DNA of 64,000 bases, from contig NZ_FUZZ01000001.1 of assembly GCF_900168065.1 (NCBI RefSeq), positions 1,426,001-1,490,000 on the forward strand, in the 5' to 3' direction. The stretch is from Chitinophaga ginsengisegetis (lineage in GTDB: Bacteria; Bacteroidota; Bacteroidia; Chitinophagales; Chitinophagaceae). Of the stretch, positions 25,705 through 34,028 are shown one piece after another. Each line of letters starts with the position of its first letter. The first letter of the stretch is position 1. The position numbers were made by a program, and so were the translations under genes. The notes under the pieces are model-generated. The model had not been told where the DNA came from. It did no database searches and saw nothing but the letters and a program-made list of their open reading frames with translations.

Positions 25705-26796
25705 TTACTCTTTTTTTGCGATGATATCCCCGGCGTGTAGTCCGCCTGTTATTTCCACCCACTCGCCGCTTTTTGTATGAGTGGTGATATGCGTCTTCCG
25801 CCATTCCTTTCCCTGTTGCAGGTATACGCTGTCGCCTTTCAGCAGGTAATCGGCGGGGATCATTAGAGCGCGTATATTTTCCCGGATGATGATATTGGCT
25901 TCTACCGACGACTGTGGATAAAATGCATTGCTATCCAATACTGCGGCTTCCACCTGGAAACTCCTGCTTTCTTTCTGCAATACCGGAATAATTTTATTGA
26001 TGGTGGCGGCAAATTGCTTACCGGCATACACATCTGTTTCAAAATATACTTTCTGCCCGGTTTTAATTTTGCTGATATCCCTTTCGTCTACCAGTAGTTC
26101 CAGTTTAAATTTGCCGGGCAGGCCAATCATCATTACCGGGTCGTTGAGCGGCGCAAGCTCTCCTTCTTTCAGGTATACTTTAAATACGCTCCCATCTACC
26201 GGGCTTTTCAGTACTTTTCCTTCCCTCACCTGGTTGTTTGCTGCCAGTTGTTCGCGTGTTTGCAGCAGTTTATCCGCCAGGGCATTTTTTTGTGCGAGAT
26301 ACTGCTGTTGTAATGAACGGTAGGTATGTAAACTGTTAGCTGCTTCCAGCCGTGTTTGTTCCGCATCCTTTTCCGCAACGGCTTTATCTTTTGCGAGATC
26401 GGTATATCGTGCGGCGTTCAGGTTATCGGCTTCATACTTTTGCCGGGCCTGTTCAATCCGTTCTTTTAATTCGTTGAGGGTGGCGGAGCCGTCTTCCGCA
26501 TTGCTGCCGGCCAGTGCTACCTGGCGGTGGAGTATATCCGATTGTGTAAGCTGACTGGGCGTACCCAGCACTGCCAGTACCTGGTCGCGGTTTACGGCAT
26601 CGCCTTCTTTTACTTTTACCTGCAGGAGAAGGTCGGCGCTGTTGGATTTCAAGAAATAATAAGCCTGGGGCATGATTTCCCCGGATGCGTATACGGCTTC
26701 ATTGAGGGTACGTTGCTGTACGGTATAAACGGGTATTTTTTCTTTGCAGGCGGTTGCCAGGATGGCTATTCCTGCTGTTAATAAAAGCTTTTTCAT
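25705..26796 (-). CDS. Efflux periplasmic adaptor lipoprotein (MacA/HlyD type)
   Basis: A 363-residue membrane-fusion protein. The signal peptide ends in ATAC, a lipobox with C17. The lipoyl half-motif (KEGDAVNRDQVLAVLG), a long coiled coil (about 95-200) and the beta-barrel stretch (LLVDERDISKIKTGQKVYFE) follow in the normal order. It links the MacB-like permease to the TolC-family protein of the same operon. It lies between these two genes with gaps of three and six bases. Confidence 0.92.
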   Translation of the reverse strand: MKKLLLTAGIAILATACKEKIPVYTVQQRTLNEAVYASGEIMPQAYYFLKSNSADLLLQVKVKEGDAVNRDQVLAVLGTPSQLTQSDILHRQVALAGSNAEDGSATLNELKERIEQARQKYEADNLNAARYTDLAKDKAVAEKDAEQTRLEAANSLHTYRSLQQQYLAQKNALADKLLQTREQLAANNQVREGKVLKSPVDGSVFKVYLKEGELAPLNDPVMMIGLPGKFKLELLVDERDISKIKTGQKVYFETDVYAGKQFAATINKIIPVLQKESRSFQVEAAVLDSNAFYPQSSVEANIIIRENIRALMIPADYLLKGDSVYLQQGKEWRKTHITTHTKSGEWVEITGGLHAGDIIAKKE

Positions 26797-26802
26797 GCAG
26801 GC

Positions 26803-28125
26803 TTATTTATTTTGTAAGTAATTTATTTCTGTATAGTGTCTGAAAAAATCCATCCTCGCATCGTTCAGTTGTTCCTGTGCTTTGTAGAGATCTGTTTGTA
26901 CTTCTTTCAGCTGGATCATATCGATGATGCCTTTATTAATTTTCAGCGTGGTAAGTTGTTCATTTTCTGTGGCGAGGTGGATATTTTCCTGTTGCAGCTG
27001 GATATTTTTGGCAGCTTGTTCCAGTAGTACTTTTCCCTGCCGGTATTTTTTTTCCTGTTGAGATGTATAACTTTTGAACTGCTGATCAGCGGCTTCCCAG
27101 CGGGCTTTCTGGCTGCGGGGCTGATAGGCGATCCTGCTGAGCGACAGTGGCATACTGAGTTGCAGGCCCACAAAGCCTACAGTAAACCACGGGGAGCGGG
27201 TAATGAAACTGGTTTTATCGCCAAAACCCAGTTGCTCCCAGGTGCCTTTGATATGCAAGCTTGGGTAGATGGCCGATAAGGAAGAACGGTAATTTTGCTG
27301 CGCTACTTTTACTTTAGATAACTCCGCTTCATAATCCGGCAGCTGTTCGCCGTTGAACCCGGTGATGGCCAGTTCCGGTAATTCGCCGGATGCGGCCACC
27401 GGCAGCGTTTCTTCCAATGGAAAGCCCATCCAGAATTTCAGGTCCAGGTAGTTTTGCTGCAAGGTGGCAACGGCTTCCAGATGCTCCACCTCCCGGTTTT
27501 TCAGCAGGGTGGCCGATTGGTTCAGCACAATTTTATCGATCAGTCCTTTATCAAACTGGCGGCTGATCAGCTGGTGGATGTGTTGATAATTTTCCTGGAG
27601 ATGAGTGGTAACGGCAACATATTCCTGTTGTTGCTGTACGCTGTACCAGGCAATGCGTACATTCCTGAGCAACGTTTTCAGCAGGGAGTTGTACTCCGCC
27701 TGTGCGCCCTGTTCCTTCAGGCGGGCGAGTTTGATGCGTTGCCAGGTTTGTATGTCTACCAGCGGCAGGTCGGCATCCACACCGTAGCTGCCCATCCAGG
27801 GGGTTCCCATTCTAACGGGGATAAAAGTACCGGCGGGTTGGTTCACCAGCTCCCCGGGAAATACCTGTACGGGAATTTTCCAGTAGTTGTCTATTTCTCC
27901 TTTCAATGTTATCTGCGGCGTGAGTTGGGCGGCAGCTGCTTTGCGGTCTTGTGTGCCGGCTTGTACCAGCTGCTTTTGTGAGAGGATGTCCTGGTTATGG
28001 CTGGTGGCGTATTCCAGGCATTTTTCAAGGGTCCATTGCGGAGAAGTGCTGTTTACGGGCATGCTTTGCCCGGCTGCTATCCTTACATGGAGAGCCAGTA
28101 ACAGCAACAGGCTGACTGTTTTCAT
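26803..28125 (-). CDS. TolC-family outer-membrane efflux protein
   Basis: A 440-residue channel protein with a signal peptide (cleavage near RIAAGQS), the opening WTLEKCLEYATSHNQDI typical of the family and two halves of alternating coiled-coil hairpins and beta strands. It provides the outer-membrane exit of the MacAB-like pump encoded downstream. It is the first structural gene after the GbsR-type regulator, from which it is separated by 63 bases containing a dyad. Confidence 0.92.
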   Translation of the reverse strand: MKTVSLLLLLALHVRIAAGQSMPVNSTSPQWTLEKCLEYATSHNQDILSQKQLVQAGTQDRKAAAAQLTPQITLKGEIDNYWKIPVQVFPGELVNQPAGTFIPVRMGTPWMGSYGVDADLPLVDIQTWQRIKLARLKEQGAQAEYNSLLKTLLRNVRIAWYSVQQQQEYVAVTTHLQENYQHIHQLISRQFDKGLIDKIVLNQSATLLKNREVEHLEAVATLQQNYLDLKFWMGFPLEETLPVAASGELPELAITGFNGEQLPDYEAELSKVKVAQQNYRSSLSAIYPSLHIKGTWEQLGFGDKTSFITRSPWFTVGFVGLQLSMPLSLSRIAYQPRSQKARWEAADQQFKSYTSQQEKKYRQGKVLLEQAAKNIQLQQENIHLATENEQLTTLKINKGIIDMIQLKEVQTDLYKAQEQLNDARMDFFRHYTEINYLQNK

Positions 28126-28144
28126 CTGATATGCTTGTATTTCT

Positions 28145-28170
28145 TTTAGTTCTGAATCAAAAGAACTAAA
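28145..28170. promoter_or_regulatory. Dyad between the regulator and tolC genes
   Basis: TTTAGTTC (28145-28152) and GAACTAAA (28163-28170) form an inverted repeat with a 10-base spacer, immediately upstream of the TolC-family gene. A related imperfect dyad with the same GAAC/GTTC ends lies upstream of the regulator gene at 28696-28715. Candidate operator of the GbsR/MarR-type protein. Confidence 0.4.
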
Positions 28171-28188
28171 GTTGGCAAAAAAAGAGGT

Positions 28189-28653
28189 TTATTTTTGCTG
28201 TTGTTTTAATTCAATGGTTCTTTTCCATCGTTCCAGGATCAACGGAATTTCAAACAACATCATCTTGTACAGGTCTGATACTTCTTTCAGTTCTTCGTTA
28301 AATGCGTCATCTACCTTTCTCGTGGCCCTGATATCATCCATTATGGTATAAAACTGCTTTATCTTTTCAGAGATGTGATCTTCACTGAACATGGTTTTCA
28401 CATTCACGGAGAAATACCGCTTACGCTGTCCACCAATGGTTTTGGCGTCTACCATCTTTACCGACTCCAGCATTTTGAGCGCATTGGAAACGGCGCTTTT
28501 ACTCACGCCAAAGTAATTCACCATTTGCTCAAAGGTTGCCTGGTGCTCTTCACTCAGCATCAGGTATATAAATACCCTTGCCGCCACCGGGGTAAGCCCC
28601 ATTGATTCCATAGTTGTACTATGCTGCTCAATCTTTTCCCTGTATTTTTCCAA
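28189..28653 (-). CDS. GbsR/MarR-type transcriptional regulator
   Basis: A 154-residue winged-helix regulator: helices LTPVAARVFIYLMLS, the HTH QMVNYFGVSKSAVSNALKML, wing GGQRKRYFSVN and a C-terminal dimerisation helix. This is the layout of GbsR-like regulators found before efflux operons in Bacteroidota. There is no ATG upstream in frame; the TTG at 28653 gives the expected N-terminal helix, whereas the first ATG (28611) would cut it close to the domain, so I prefer TTG. It probably represses the MacAB-TolC operon. Confidence 0.8.
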   Translation of the reverse strand: MEKYREKIEQHSTTMESMGLTPVAARVFIYLMLSEEHQATFEQMVNYFGVSKSAVSNALKMLESVKMVDAKTIGGQRKRYFSVNVKTMFSEDHISEKIKQFYTIMDDIRATRKVDDAFNEELKEVSDLYKMMLFEIPLILERWKRTIELKQQQK

Positions 28654-28695
28654 TATAATTTCTGATATCCGGGTGTAAAGGTATACAAGTATTCT

Positions 28696-28715
28696 GGTTT
28701 TCTTTAAAAAGAACC
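28696..28715. promoter_or_regulatory. Imperfect dyad upstream of the regulator gene
   Basis: Two 10-base half-sites (28696-28705 and 28706-28715) match as inverted repeats at 8 of 10 positions, with GGTT and AACC ends. It lies about 43 bases upstream of the regulator start and shares GAAC/GTTC-like half-sites with the dyad at 28145-28170. Confidence 0.3.
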
Positions 28716-28787
28716 AATAATTTTTTCAGATAGCACTAAACCCGGCGGACCCTCTCCCTGGTACAATAAATTTGAATTTCTGTAAAA

Positions 28788-30341
28788 ATGACCGATATTA
28801 GAGATCAGGAAAAGAAGCCCCAAAAGACGAGTAACTCCAAACCAGTACCCCAATCATCCCAAATAAAGATGGGCCTTTCCGTGTATTCAAATCATCCCCA
28901 AAAAAAGATCATGGAAGCACTTGAAAAAATCTTCTTTGTGAATGCAGGCGCCGATGGCACCTTTGCTGATTCCGGTCACCTGTCCACCACCCCTGCCGAT
29001 GTAGAACAAATCTTCAGCTACCTCGAAGAAAAAGATATCGAAAAACTGCTCATCTATTTTCACGGGGGATTAGTCAGCGAAAAAAGCGGGCTGAAAGCTG
29101 CCACCGTCATGAAAGAACACTTCGCCGATACCGCGGCCAAAAGACATACCGTTGCCTTTGTATGGGAAACCGGTCCAGCCGAAGTAGTGATGCAAAACCT
29201 GAAAAACCTGAAGGAACTTACCGGTAAAGGCATGTTCGATGAAATCGTGAAATTCGTTACCAAACTGGTGGCTAAAAAACTGGGACTGGATGATGCCAAA
29301 GGCGGCGGCACCTACCTCAGCGATGAAACCATTGCCGCGGAAAAACAAAAGATCGAACCTTTTGAAGACCTCGACCGGTCGCTGGATGCCCGCGGCGGAA
29401 CACCCCTTGAAATAGATGAGGAAGACGAAAATTACAGCACCTACTACGCCAAACTGGAAACAGAAGCCAAAGGCCTGGTGAGCGCCGAAGGATCGGACGA
29501 ACTTAAATATGAACAGGCCGAAGGCGATGAAGTGGCCAGGGGCGGAATGCTGTTTGTAGCCAAAGTAGTAGCGCAGATAGCCTTTGCAGTATTAAAACGC
29601 TATTTCAAAAAAACGCACCACGACTTCTACCCCACCATCATGGAAGAAGCCTTCAGAAAACTGTACCTGGATAAAATTGGCGGATGGGGCTGGAAACAGA
29701 TCAAAGATAAATCCGGCAACATGTTCAGCAGCAACAGCGGACGAACCGGTAACAACCTGCATGCCGGTACACACTTCCTCTCCCTGCTGGATGCACACCT
29801 GCAAAAACGAAAAGCCGCAGGGAAAAAACTGGATATAGAACTGATAGGACACAGCGCCGGCGCCATTGCGGTATGCAACCTGCTCGAAGCCACTACCAAC
29901 CATTTCAATGCCATTACCTATAACAATGTTTTCTTCCTGGCGCCCGCCTGCAGAACGGACTTCTTCCTCCAGAAGGGAAGCCCAGCGCAGGAAAAAGGCG
30001 TGTTCAAACATTTTAAGATGTTTACAATGGACGAAAGCAATGAGAAAAAAGATCATTGTATTCCCTTTGCTTACACACACTCCTTATTGTACCTGGTGTC
30101 CGGTCTTTTTGAAGAAGAGGTGGACGCCAAAATTATGGGGCTGCATGAACAATTGAAGGCAACCGGCCGTTACGAAAGCTTTGATGAACTGAAAAAACTG
30201 AATCAATATATCAGCAATAATAAACTGATCCTCTCCACAGATCTTGAAAATGCCGATGAAAGCCTGCGCTGCAGCTCTCTTAAACACGGCGATTTTGACA
30301 ACGACACACTCACTTTAACCGCTATTCTAAAAAGTATTTAA
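28788..30341 (+). CDS. Alpha/beta serine hydrolase of the caspase cassette
   Basis: A 517-residue protein with an alpha/beta-hydrolase core. The oxyanion-hole motif HGG is at 92-94 (LIYFHGGLV), the nucleophile elbow GHSAG at 354-358 (S356), an acid candidate is D391, and a histidine candidate is H431 (YTHS). A charged, low-complexity insert (about 165-250) and a further cap-like region lie between strands. The first 25 residues are polar and disordered-looking; there is no signal peptide, so it should be cytoplasmic. Lipase, esterase or peptidase activity cannot be told apart. It is the first gene of a three-gene unit and ends three bases before the caspase gene, which argues for a joint role. 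Confidence 0.75.
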   Translation: MTDIRDQEKKPQKTSNSKPVPQSSQIKMGLSVYSNHPQKKIMEALEKIFFVNAGADGTFADSGHLSTTPADVEQIFSYLEEKDIEKLLIYFHGGLVSEKSGLKAATVMKEHFADTAAKRHTVAFVWETGPAEVVMQNLKNLKELTGKGMFDEIVKFVTKLVAKKLGLDDAKGGGTYLSDETIAAEKQKIEPFEDLDRSLDARGGTPLEIDEEDENYSTYYAKLETEAKGLVSAEGSDELKYEQAEGDEVARGGMLFVAKVVAQIAFAVLKRYFKKTHHDFYPTIMEEAFRKLYLDKIGGWGWKQIKDKSGNMFSSNSGRTGNNLHAGTHFLSLLDAHLQKRKAAGKKLDIELIGHSAGAIAVCNLLEATTNHFNAITYNNVFFLAPACRTDFFLQKGSPAQEKGVFKHFKMFTMDESNEKKDHCIPFAYTHSLLYLVSGLFEEEVDAKIMGLHEQLKATGRYESFDELKKLNQYISNNKLILSTDLENADESLRCSSLKHGDFDNDTLTLTAILKSI

Positions 30342-30344
30342 CTC

Positions 30345-31328
30345 ATGGAATATGCAATTATAATAGGTATTGACCATTATGATAAAAGGGCACTCTCCGG
30401 GGCAGTAGCCGATGCAGAGGCATTTGCAAAATTCCTGACCGATATGCAGCTCGTTTCCAACCCCGATAATATTAAACTACTGAAATCCGATGCCAGCAAC
30501 CAGATTGTGATTGGCTATGAAATTGATAGTGCCATTGAAGCCATCACAGAAAATGCGAAAACACACCGGAACGAAACCAATCGCATCTACTTTTATTTTT
30601 CCGGTCATGGTATCGGCAATACCTTTAACAATACCGCCCTATGCATGCGGTTCTGGCCCAAAATGATTAATCACTGTATCTCCAGCCTGGATTACTTAAC
30701 CGGGCTGATTAACAAAGGAATCTTTGATGAAGTACTGTTGTTCCTCGACTGCTGCCGGGAAAACGACACCATGATAAAAGGGCTTCCTCCTATCGGCGAC
30801 TGGCAGAATAAAGTAGGAGAACGCGTACCCAAAGTATTGGTTTGCAATTCCACTATCTACGGGAAATTAAGCTACGAAGTATCGATCGACTCCAACCAGA
30901 AAAGAGGCGCCTTTACCTCTTTCCTCATCGAAAGCCTGAAAGGTGATGCCGATACCAACAACAGTGGCAGGATCACCGCACTGGACCTGAAACAGCACAT
31001 AGAAAACAATTTCCCCACCTATGCCCTGAAATACAATAAGATCCAGAACGGCAGTGCCTCTACGGACAATGGCGGCGATAACATCGTGATCTGCGAAGTA
31101 AAAAAACTGGAAGAAGCCTACAACTTCGAAATCACCTTTAACCGTAATTCCAATGTGACCCTCTATAATAAAAACGCTGACAAACTGCGTACAGATAACG
31201 TAGTTACAGGAGATAAATGGCACTACAAACTGGAAAAAGGGAATTATGTTTTAGTGGACAACGTAAGTGGTGAACAAAAAACTATCATCAACTTCTCTGA
31301 AAATACTATGGGTTATGAACAATTCTGA
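30345..31328 (+). CDS. Caspase-family protease (peptidase C14-like)
   Basis: A 327-residue cytosolic protein. Residues 1-250 are a caspase-like domain: strand YAIIIGIDHY, catalytic H88 in YFYFSGHG and catalytic Cys in LFLDCCREN (C137 by alignment with the DxC motif of metacaspases). The residue after Cys is Arg rather than His. The DADTNNSGRITALDL stretch resembles a calcium-binding loop of EF-hand type. Residues 255-327 look like a small beta-sandwich (YNFEITFNRNSNVTLYNK, then LEKGNYVLVD). It is preceded by the serine hydrolase and overlaps the next gene by 14 bases. Caspase-like proteases in bacteria are often effectors of cell-death or defence systems. Confidence 0.87.
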   Translation: MEYAIIIGIDHYDKRALSGAVADAEAFAKFLTDMQLVSNPDNIKLLKSDASNQIVIGYEIDSAIEAITENAKTHRNETNRIYFYFSGHGIGNTFNNTALCMRFWPKMINHCISSLDYLTGLINKGIFDEVLLFLDCCRENDTMIKGLPPIGDWQNKVGERVPKVLVCNSTIYGKLSYEVSIDSNQKRGAFTSFLIESLKGDADTNNSGRITALDLKQHIENNFPTYALKYNKIQNGSASTDNGGDNIVICEVKKLEEAYNFEITFNRNSNVTLYNKNADKLRTDNVVTGDKWHYKLEKGNYVLVDNVSGEQKTIINFSENTMGYEQF

Positions 31329-32682
31329 TGTTAAATTCCATATTCTCGTAGCTTTCAACCAACCAGTGGAGGGATTGCACCTGGTGCTCGTAGATGGCGA
31401 TCTGCAGATCATTTATGCCGGGTACACTTCCCAGCTGGATATGTTTGTGGAAAAAGGCATCTACCGCCTGAAAGTAAACCTGATCGATTATTACCAGGAA
31501 TATCTGCTCATTGTGGATGCCGACAAAACATTTCACTTCGACTTCGACTACCCCTCTGTTGCACCCATCTTATCTTTCAAAGCCACCCATGATTACTTGT
31601 GCAAAAATCTTGAAGCATTCAGCATACAATCCACCAACCCCAATACGCCGGACCGGCCCAACTTCCTCTTCTTTGGCGCCAAATACGACAAAAACACTTT
31701 CCCGGAACTGGTTCCTGTTACCTTACTTACCAGCTACTCCATTCTCAGCAGTACTAATGAAATATTGATTGAATTCAACACTGATAATACCCGCTTTAAT
31801 AATGAAGAAGGCTGGTTTATTTTTTCCGGCAAACTGGATAACGGGTTATACTTCCTGAAAGCCAATGGCACAGAAGATCCCAGGATCTTTCCCTTCTATA
31901 TATACGATCATTATCAGACCCAATTCATGATCCGTTATCATAATAAAGCGGATATGGAAAATTGTTTCTTCTTTTATTCCAATAAACAATCATTCCGCCG
32001 GGAGGCGGAAGAATACCTGGTGCTGGACAAAATCATGTATGCGTTCAAAGACTATAAAAATTTCCAGCAGCTCACCGACAGCGATCACGGGATCATCCGG
32101 GAGCATCCTTTTTTGGTAACGCTTGTCCGCGCCCTGCAAATACTGGCCACCGGGGAAAATACAGACTTTACAGATTGCGAATTCCTTCCCCTCCCCGATC
32201 TTGAGCTGCTGGCGGGCAACAAACAGCTTATTGAATTAAACAATCTTTTGCCGGTACTATCTGCCGTGATGACCCGCTTTGCCGTTAATGAAAATAACAG
32301 CGGGATTAATTTTGAACAGGAATTGCTGATAGATATGGTGATCGATTACGTTAAATATGATCTTTACTGGAATAATTTTTCGCAGATAGATGCACCTTAC
32401 AGCAACCTCACCGGCTTCATGGACCGTTTGGACGAGCTTACGAGAAGCTTTATTACACATCCTTACATCATTAATGTAAAAGGTAATACCTACCAGGAAC
32501 GGTTGATCCAGGCCGTTACCCGGCTAATCGCCACCAACCAGACAAAGGAAGCCATTAAACTGCTCACAAGGGCAGATAGCATTTCCACGATCGCACAACA
32601 ATTAAATTTACCCACCAGCCAGGTGTTCCGGAACTTTGATACCTACAACGATATTTATAATAAGATAAATCCCACGCAATGA
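31315..32682 (+). CDS. Unrecognised partner protein of the caspase cassette
   Basis: A 455-residue soluble protein without a signal peptide; I do not recognise the family. Residues 1-75 (VKFHILVAFNQPVEGLHLVL, then VEKGIYRLKVNL) read like the small beta domain at the C terminus of the caspase next door. The middle is a mixed alpha/beta region with FLFFGAKYDKNTFPEL. The last 60 residues are helical (LIQAVTRLIATNQTKEAIKL) and recall the small helical adaptor domains of bacterial effector systems, though I cannot prove this. The ATG at 31315 lies within the caspase gene, overlapping it by 14 bases in another frame, so translation is coupled. It probably senses, inhibits or is cleaved by the caspase. 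Confidence 0.7.
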   Translation: MNNSDVKFHILVAFNQPVEGLHLVLVDGDLQIIYAGYTSQLDMFVEKGIYRLKVNLIDYYQEYLLIVDADKTFHFDFDYPSVAPILSFKATHDYLCKNLEAFSIQSTNPNTPDRPNFLFFGAKYDKNTFPELVPVTLLTSYSILSSTNEILIEFNTDNTRFNNEEGWFIFSGKLDNGLYFLKANGTEDPRIFPFYIYDHYQTQFMIRYHNKADMENCFFFYSNKQSFRREAEEYLVLDKIMYAFKDYKNFQQLTDSDHGIIREHPFLVTLVRALQILATGENTDFTDCEFLPLPDLELLAGNKQLIELNNLLPVLSAVMTRFAVNENNSGINFEQELLIDMVIDYVKYDLYWNNFSQIDAPYSNLTGFMDRLDELTRSFITHPYIINVKGNTYQERLIQAVTRLIATNQTKEAIKLLTRADSISTIAQQLNLPTSQVFRNFDTYNDIYNKINPTQ

Positions 32683-32694
32683 GAGGTTGCTATC

Positions 32695-34017
32695 TTAAGA
32701 CAAAATAATTTCCAGGATCCCTTCATTTTCTATGATCATCATGCCGTGCCGGTCGGTAGTGATACCGGTTTCCAGCTGGTAAGTATATCGTGGCACAGTA
32801 CCTTCCATCACGGTTGGCAGGTAAGCAAACTGCAAATTATCACATCGCTGTTTTAGTGTTTCCCCTACCTCAATGATATGGGTGGAGATAATAAAGAAGG
32901 AATTCCTGTATTGGGAAAAGGCTTCCGTTACCGCCAGGGTGGCGTCGTACGCATCTTTTACATTGGTGCCTTTAAATAATTCATCAAAAATTACGACGAG
33001 GTTCTTTTTCTGACTCACTTCTGCGGCCACATTTTTTACGCGCATTACTTCCGCATAAAAATGGCTGTATCCCAGGCTCAGGCTGTCCGGTACATTAATA
33101 GAGGTATATAGGCCGTCTCTCACCGCAAACTTCATCGAGACGGCAGCTACCGGGAATCCCATATGCGCCAGGTACACCGCAATGCCAAAAGACTTCATCA
33201 GGGTGGATTTACCGGCCATATTGGCGCCGGTGAGGAACATCACGTTCCGGTTCAGGTGAAGGGATAAAGGATTAGGCACGCCATTGTCCAGCCCCGGATG
33301 CCGGAGTCCATCTACCTGGATTAAATGATCCGTTACCGGCAGCGCGGTTGCATAAGAGAAATTTTTCTCCCGCGCCACCTGGCTCACTGCTGTGTAAACA
33401 TCCAACAGGTAGATATTTTCCAGGATGATGTCCATTTCCTTTCGCAGGGTATTACGCAACAGGAAATCATAGCGGACCACTTTCATCAGCGGCAACTGTG
33501 TTGCGTCTTTTTCTTCGGTAAGCCATTTTAACCGGTGATTGGAAAAAATATCCAGCAACATTTTTACCTGTTCCCGGAAAGGATGCGGATGGTTATCATC
33601 CATATGATTTAACAGCTCCTTCAACGCATTTAATGCGGCGATACAGGCCAGCAGCCCGTTGTGCAGGATCGTAAACTGGTCATCTCTCAACAGCGAATGC
33701 CCAATCTTTTTTTTCACCGTAGTAATCATTTCCGATACCCTGTTGCCGGCAGGTCCCATGCCCAGGTAATTTTCCGCTGCCCGGAAGGAGCCGTTCTGAA
33801 AGGGAAACTCCAGCTGCTTTTCCTGGAAGTACCGGAACGTGCTGCTGCGCCGGTTGATTTCTTCCGGCGTTGTAAGCGGATGCTGGAACATAGATTCCAG
33901 TAACCGCTCACCGCCTGCTGTGCGCACTTTATTAAAAAGACTGTAAATAGAATGCGATTTATATTTACCCAGCAGGTTCAGGTCATCCAATGTTTGTTTA
34001 TCGGCAATGAAGCTCAT
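32695..34017 (-). CDS. MutS-like ATPase, second of a tandem pair
   Basis: A 440-residue protein with the core and ATPase domains of the MutS superfamily but without the mismatch-recognition and connector domains. It has a helical lever and clamp-like region (1-230), Walker A TGANMAGKSTLM (about 262-273), Walker B VIFDELFKGTN and the STHIIE switch. The paralogue upstream is clearly related over its full length (shared DKQTLEDLN or DKQTLDDLN start). Such short MutS forms are not mismatch-repair proteins of the MutS1 type. It is the last gene of the long leftward SusCD/ABC operon and converges with the caspase cassette, 12 bases apart. Confidence 0.85.
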   Translation of the reverse strand: MSFIADKQTLDDLNLLGKYKSHSIYSLFNKVRTAGGERLLESMFQHPLTTPEEINRRSSTFRYFQEKQLEFPFQNGSFRAAENYLGMGPAGNRVSEMITTVKKKIGHSLLRDDQFTILHNGLLACIAALNALKELLNHMDDNHPHPFREQVKMLLDIFSNHRLKWLTEEKDATQLPLMKVVRYDFLLRNTLRKEMDIILENIYLLDVYTAVSQVAREKNFSYATALPVTDHLIQVDGLRHPGLDNGVPNPLSLHLNRNVMFLTGANMAGKSTLMKSFGIAVYLAHMGFPVAAVSMKFAVRDGLYTSINVPDSLSLGYSHFYAEVMRVKNVAAEVSQKKNLVVIFDELFKGTNVKDAYDATLAVTEAFSQYRNSFFIISTHIIEVGETLKQRCDNLQFAYLPTVMEGTVPRYTYQLETGITTDRHGMMIIENEGILEIILS

Positions 34018-34028
34018 GTTATTATCTT

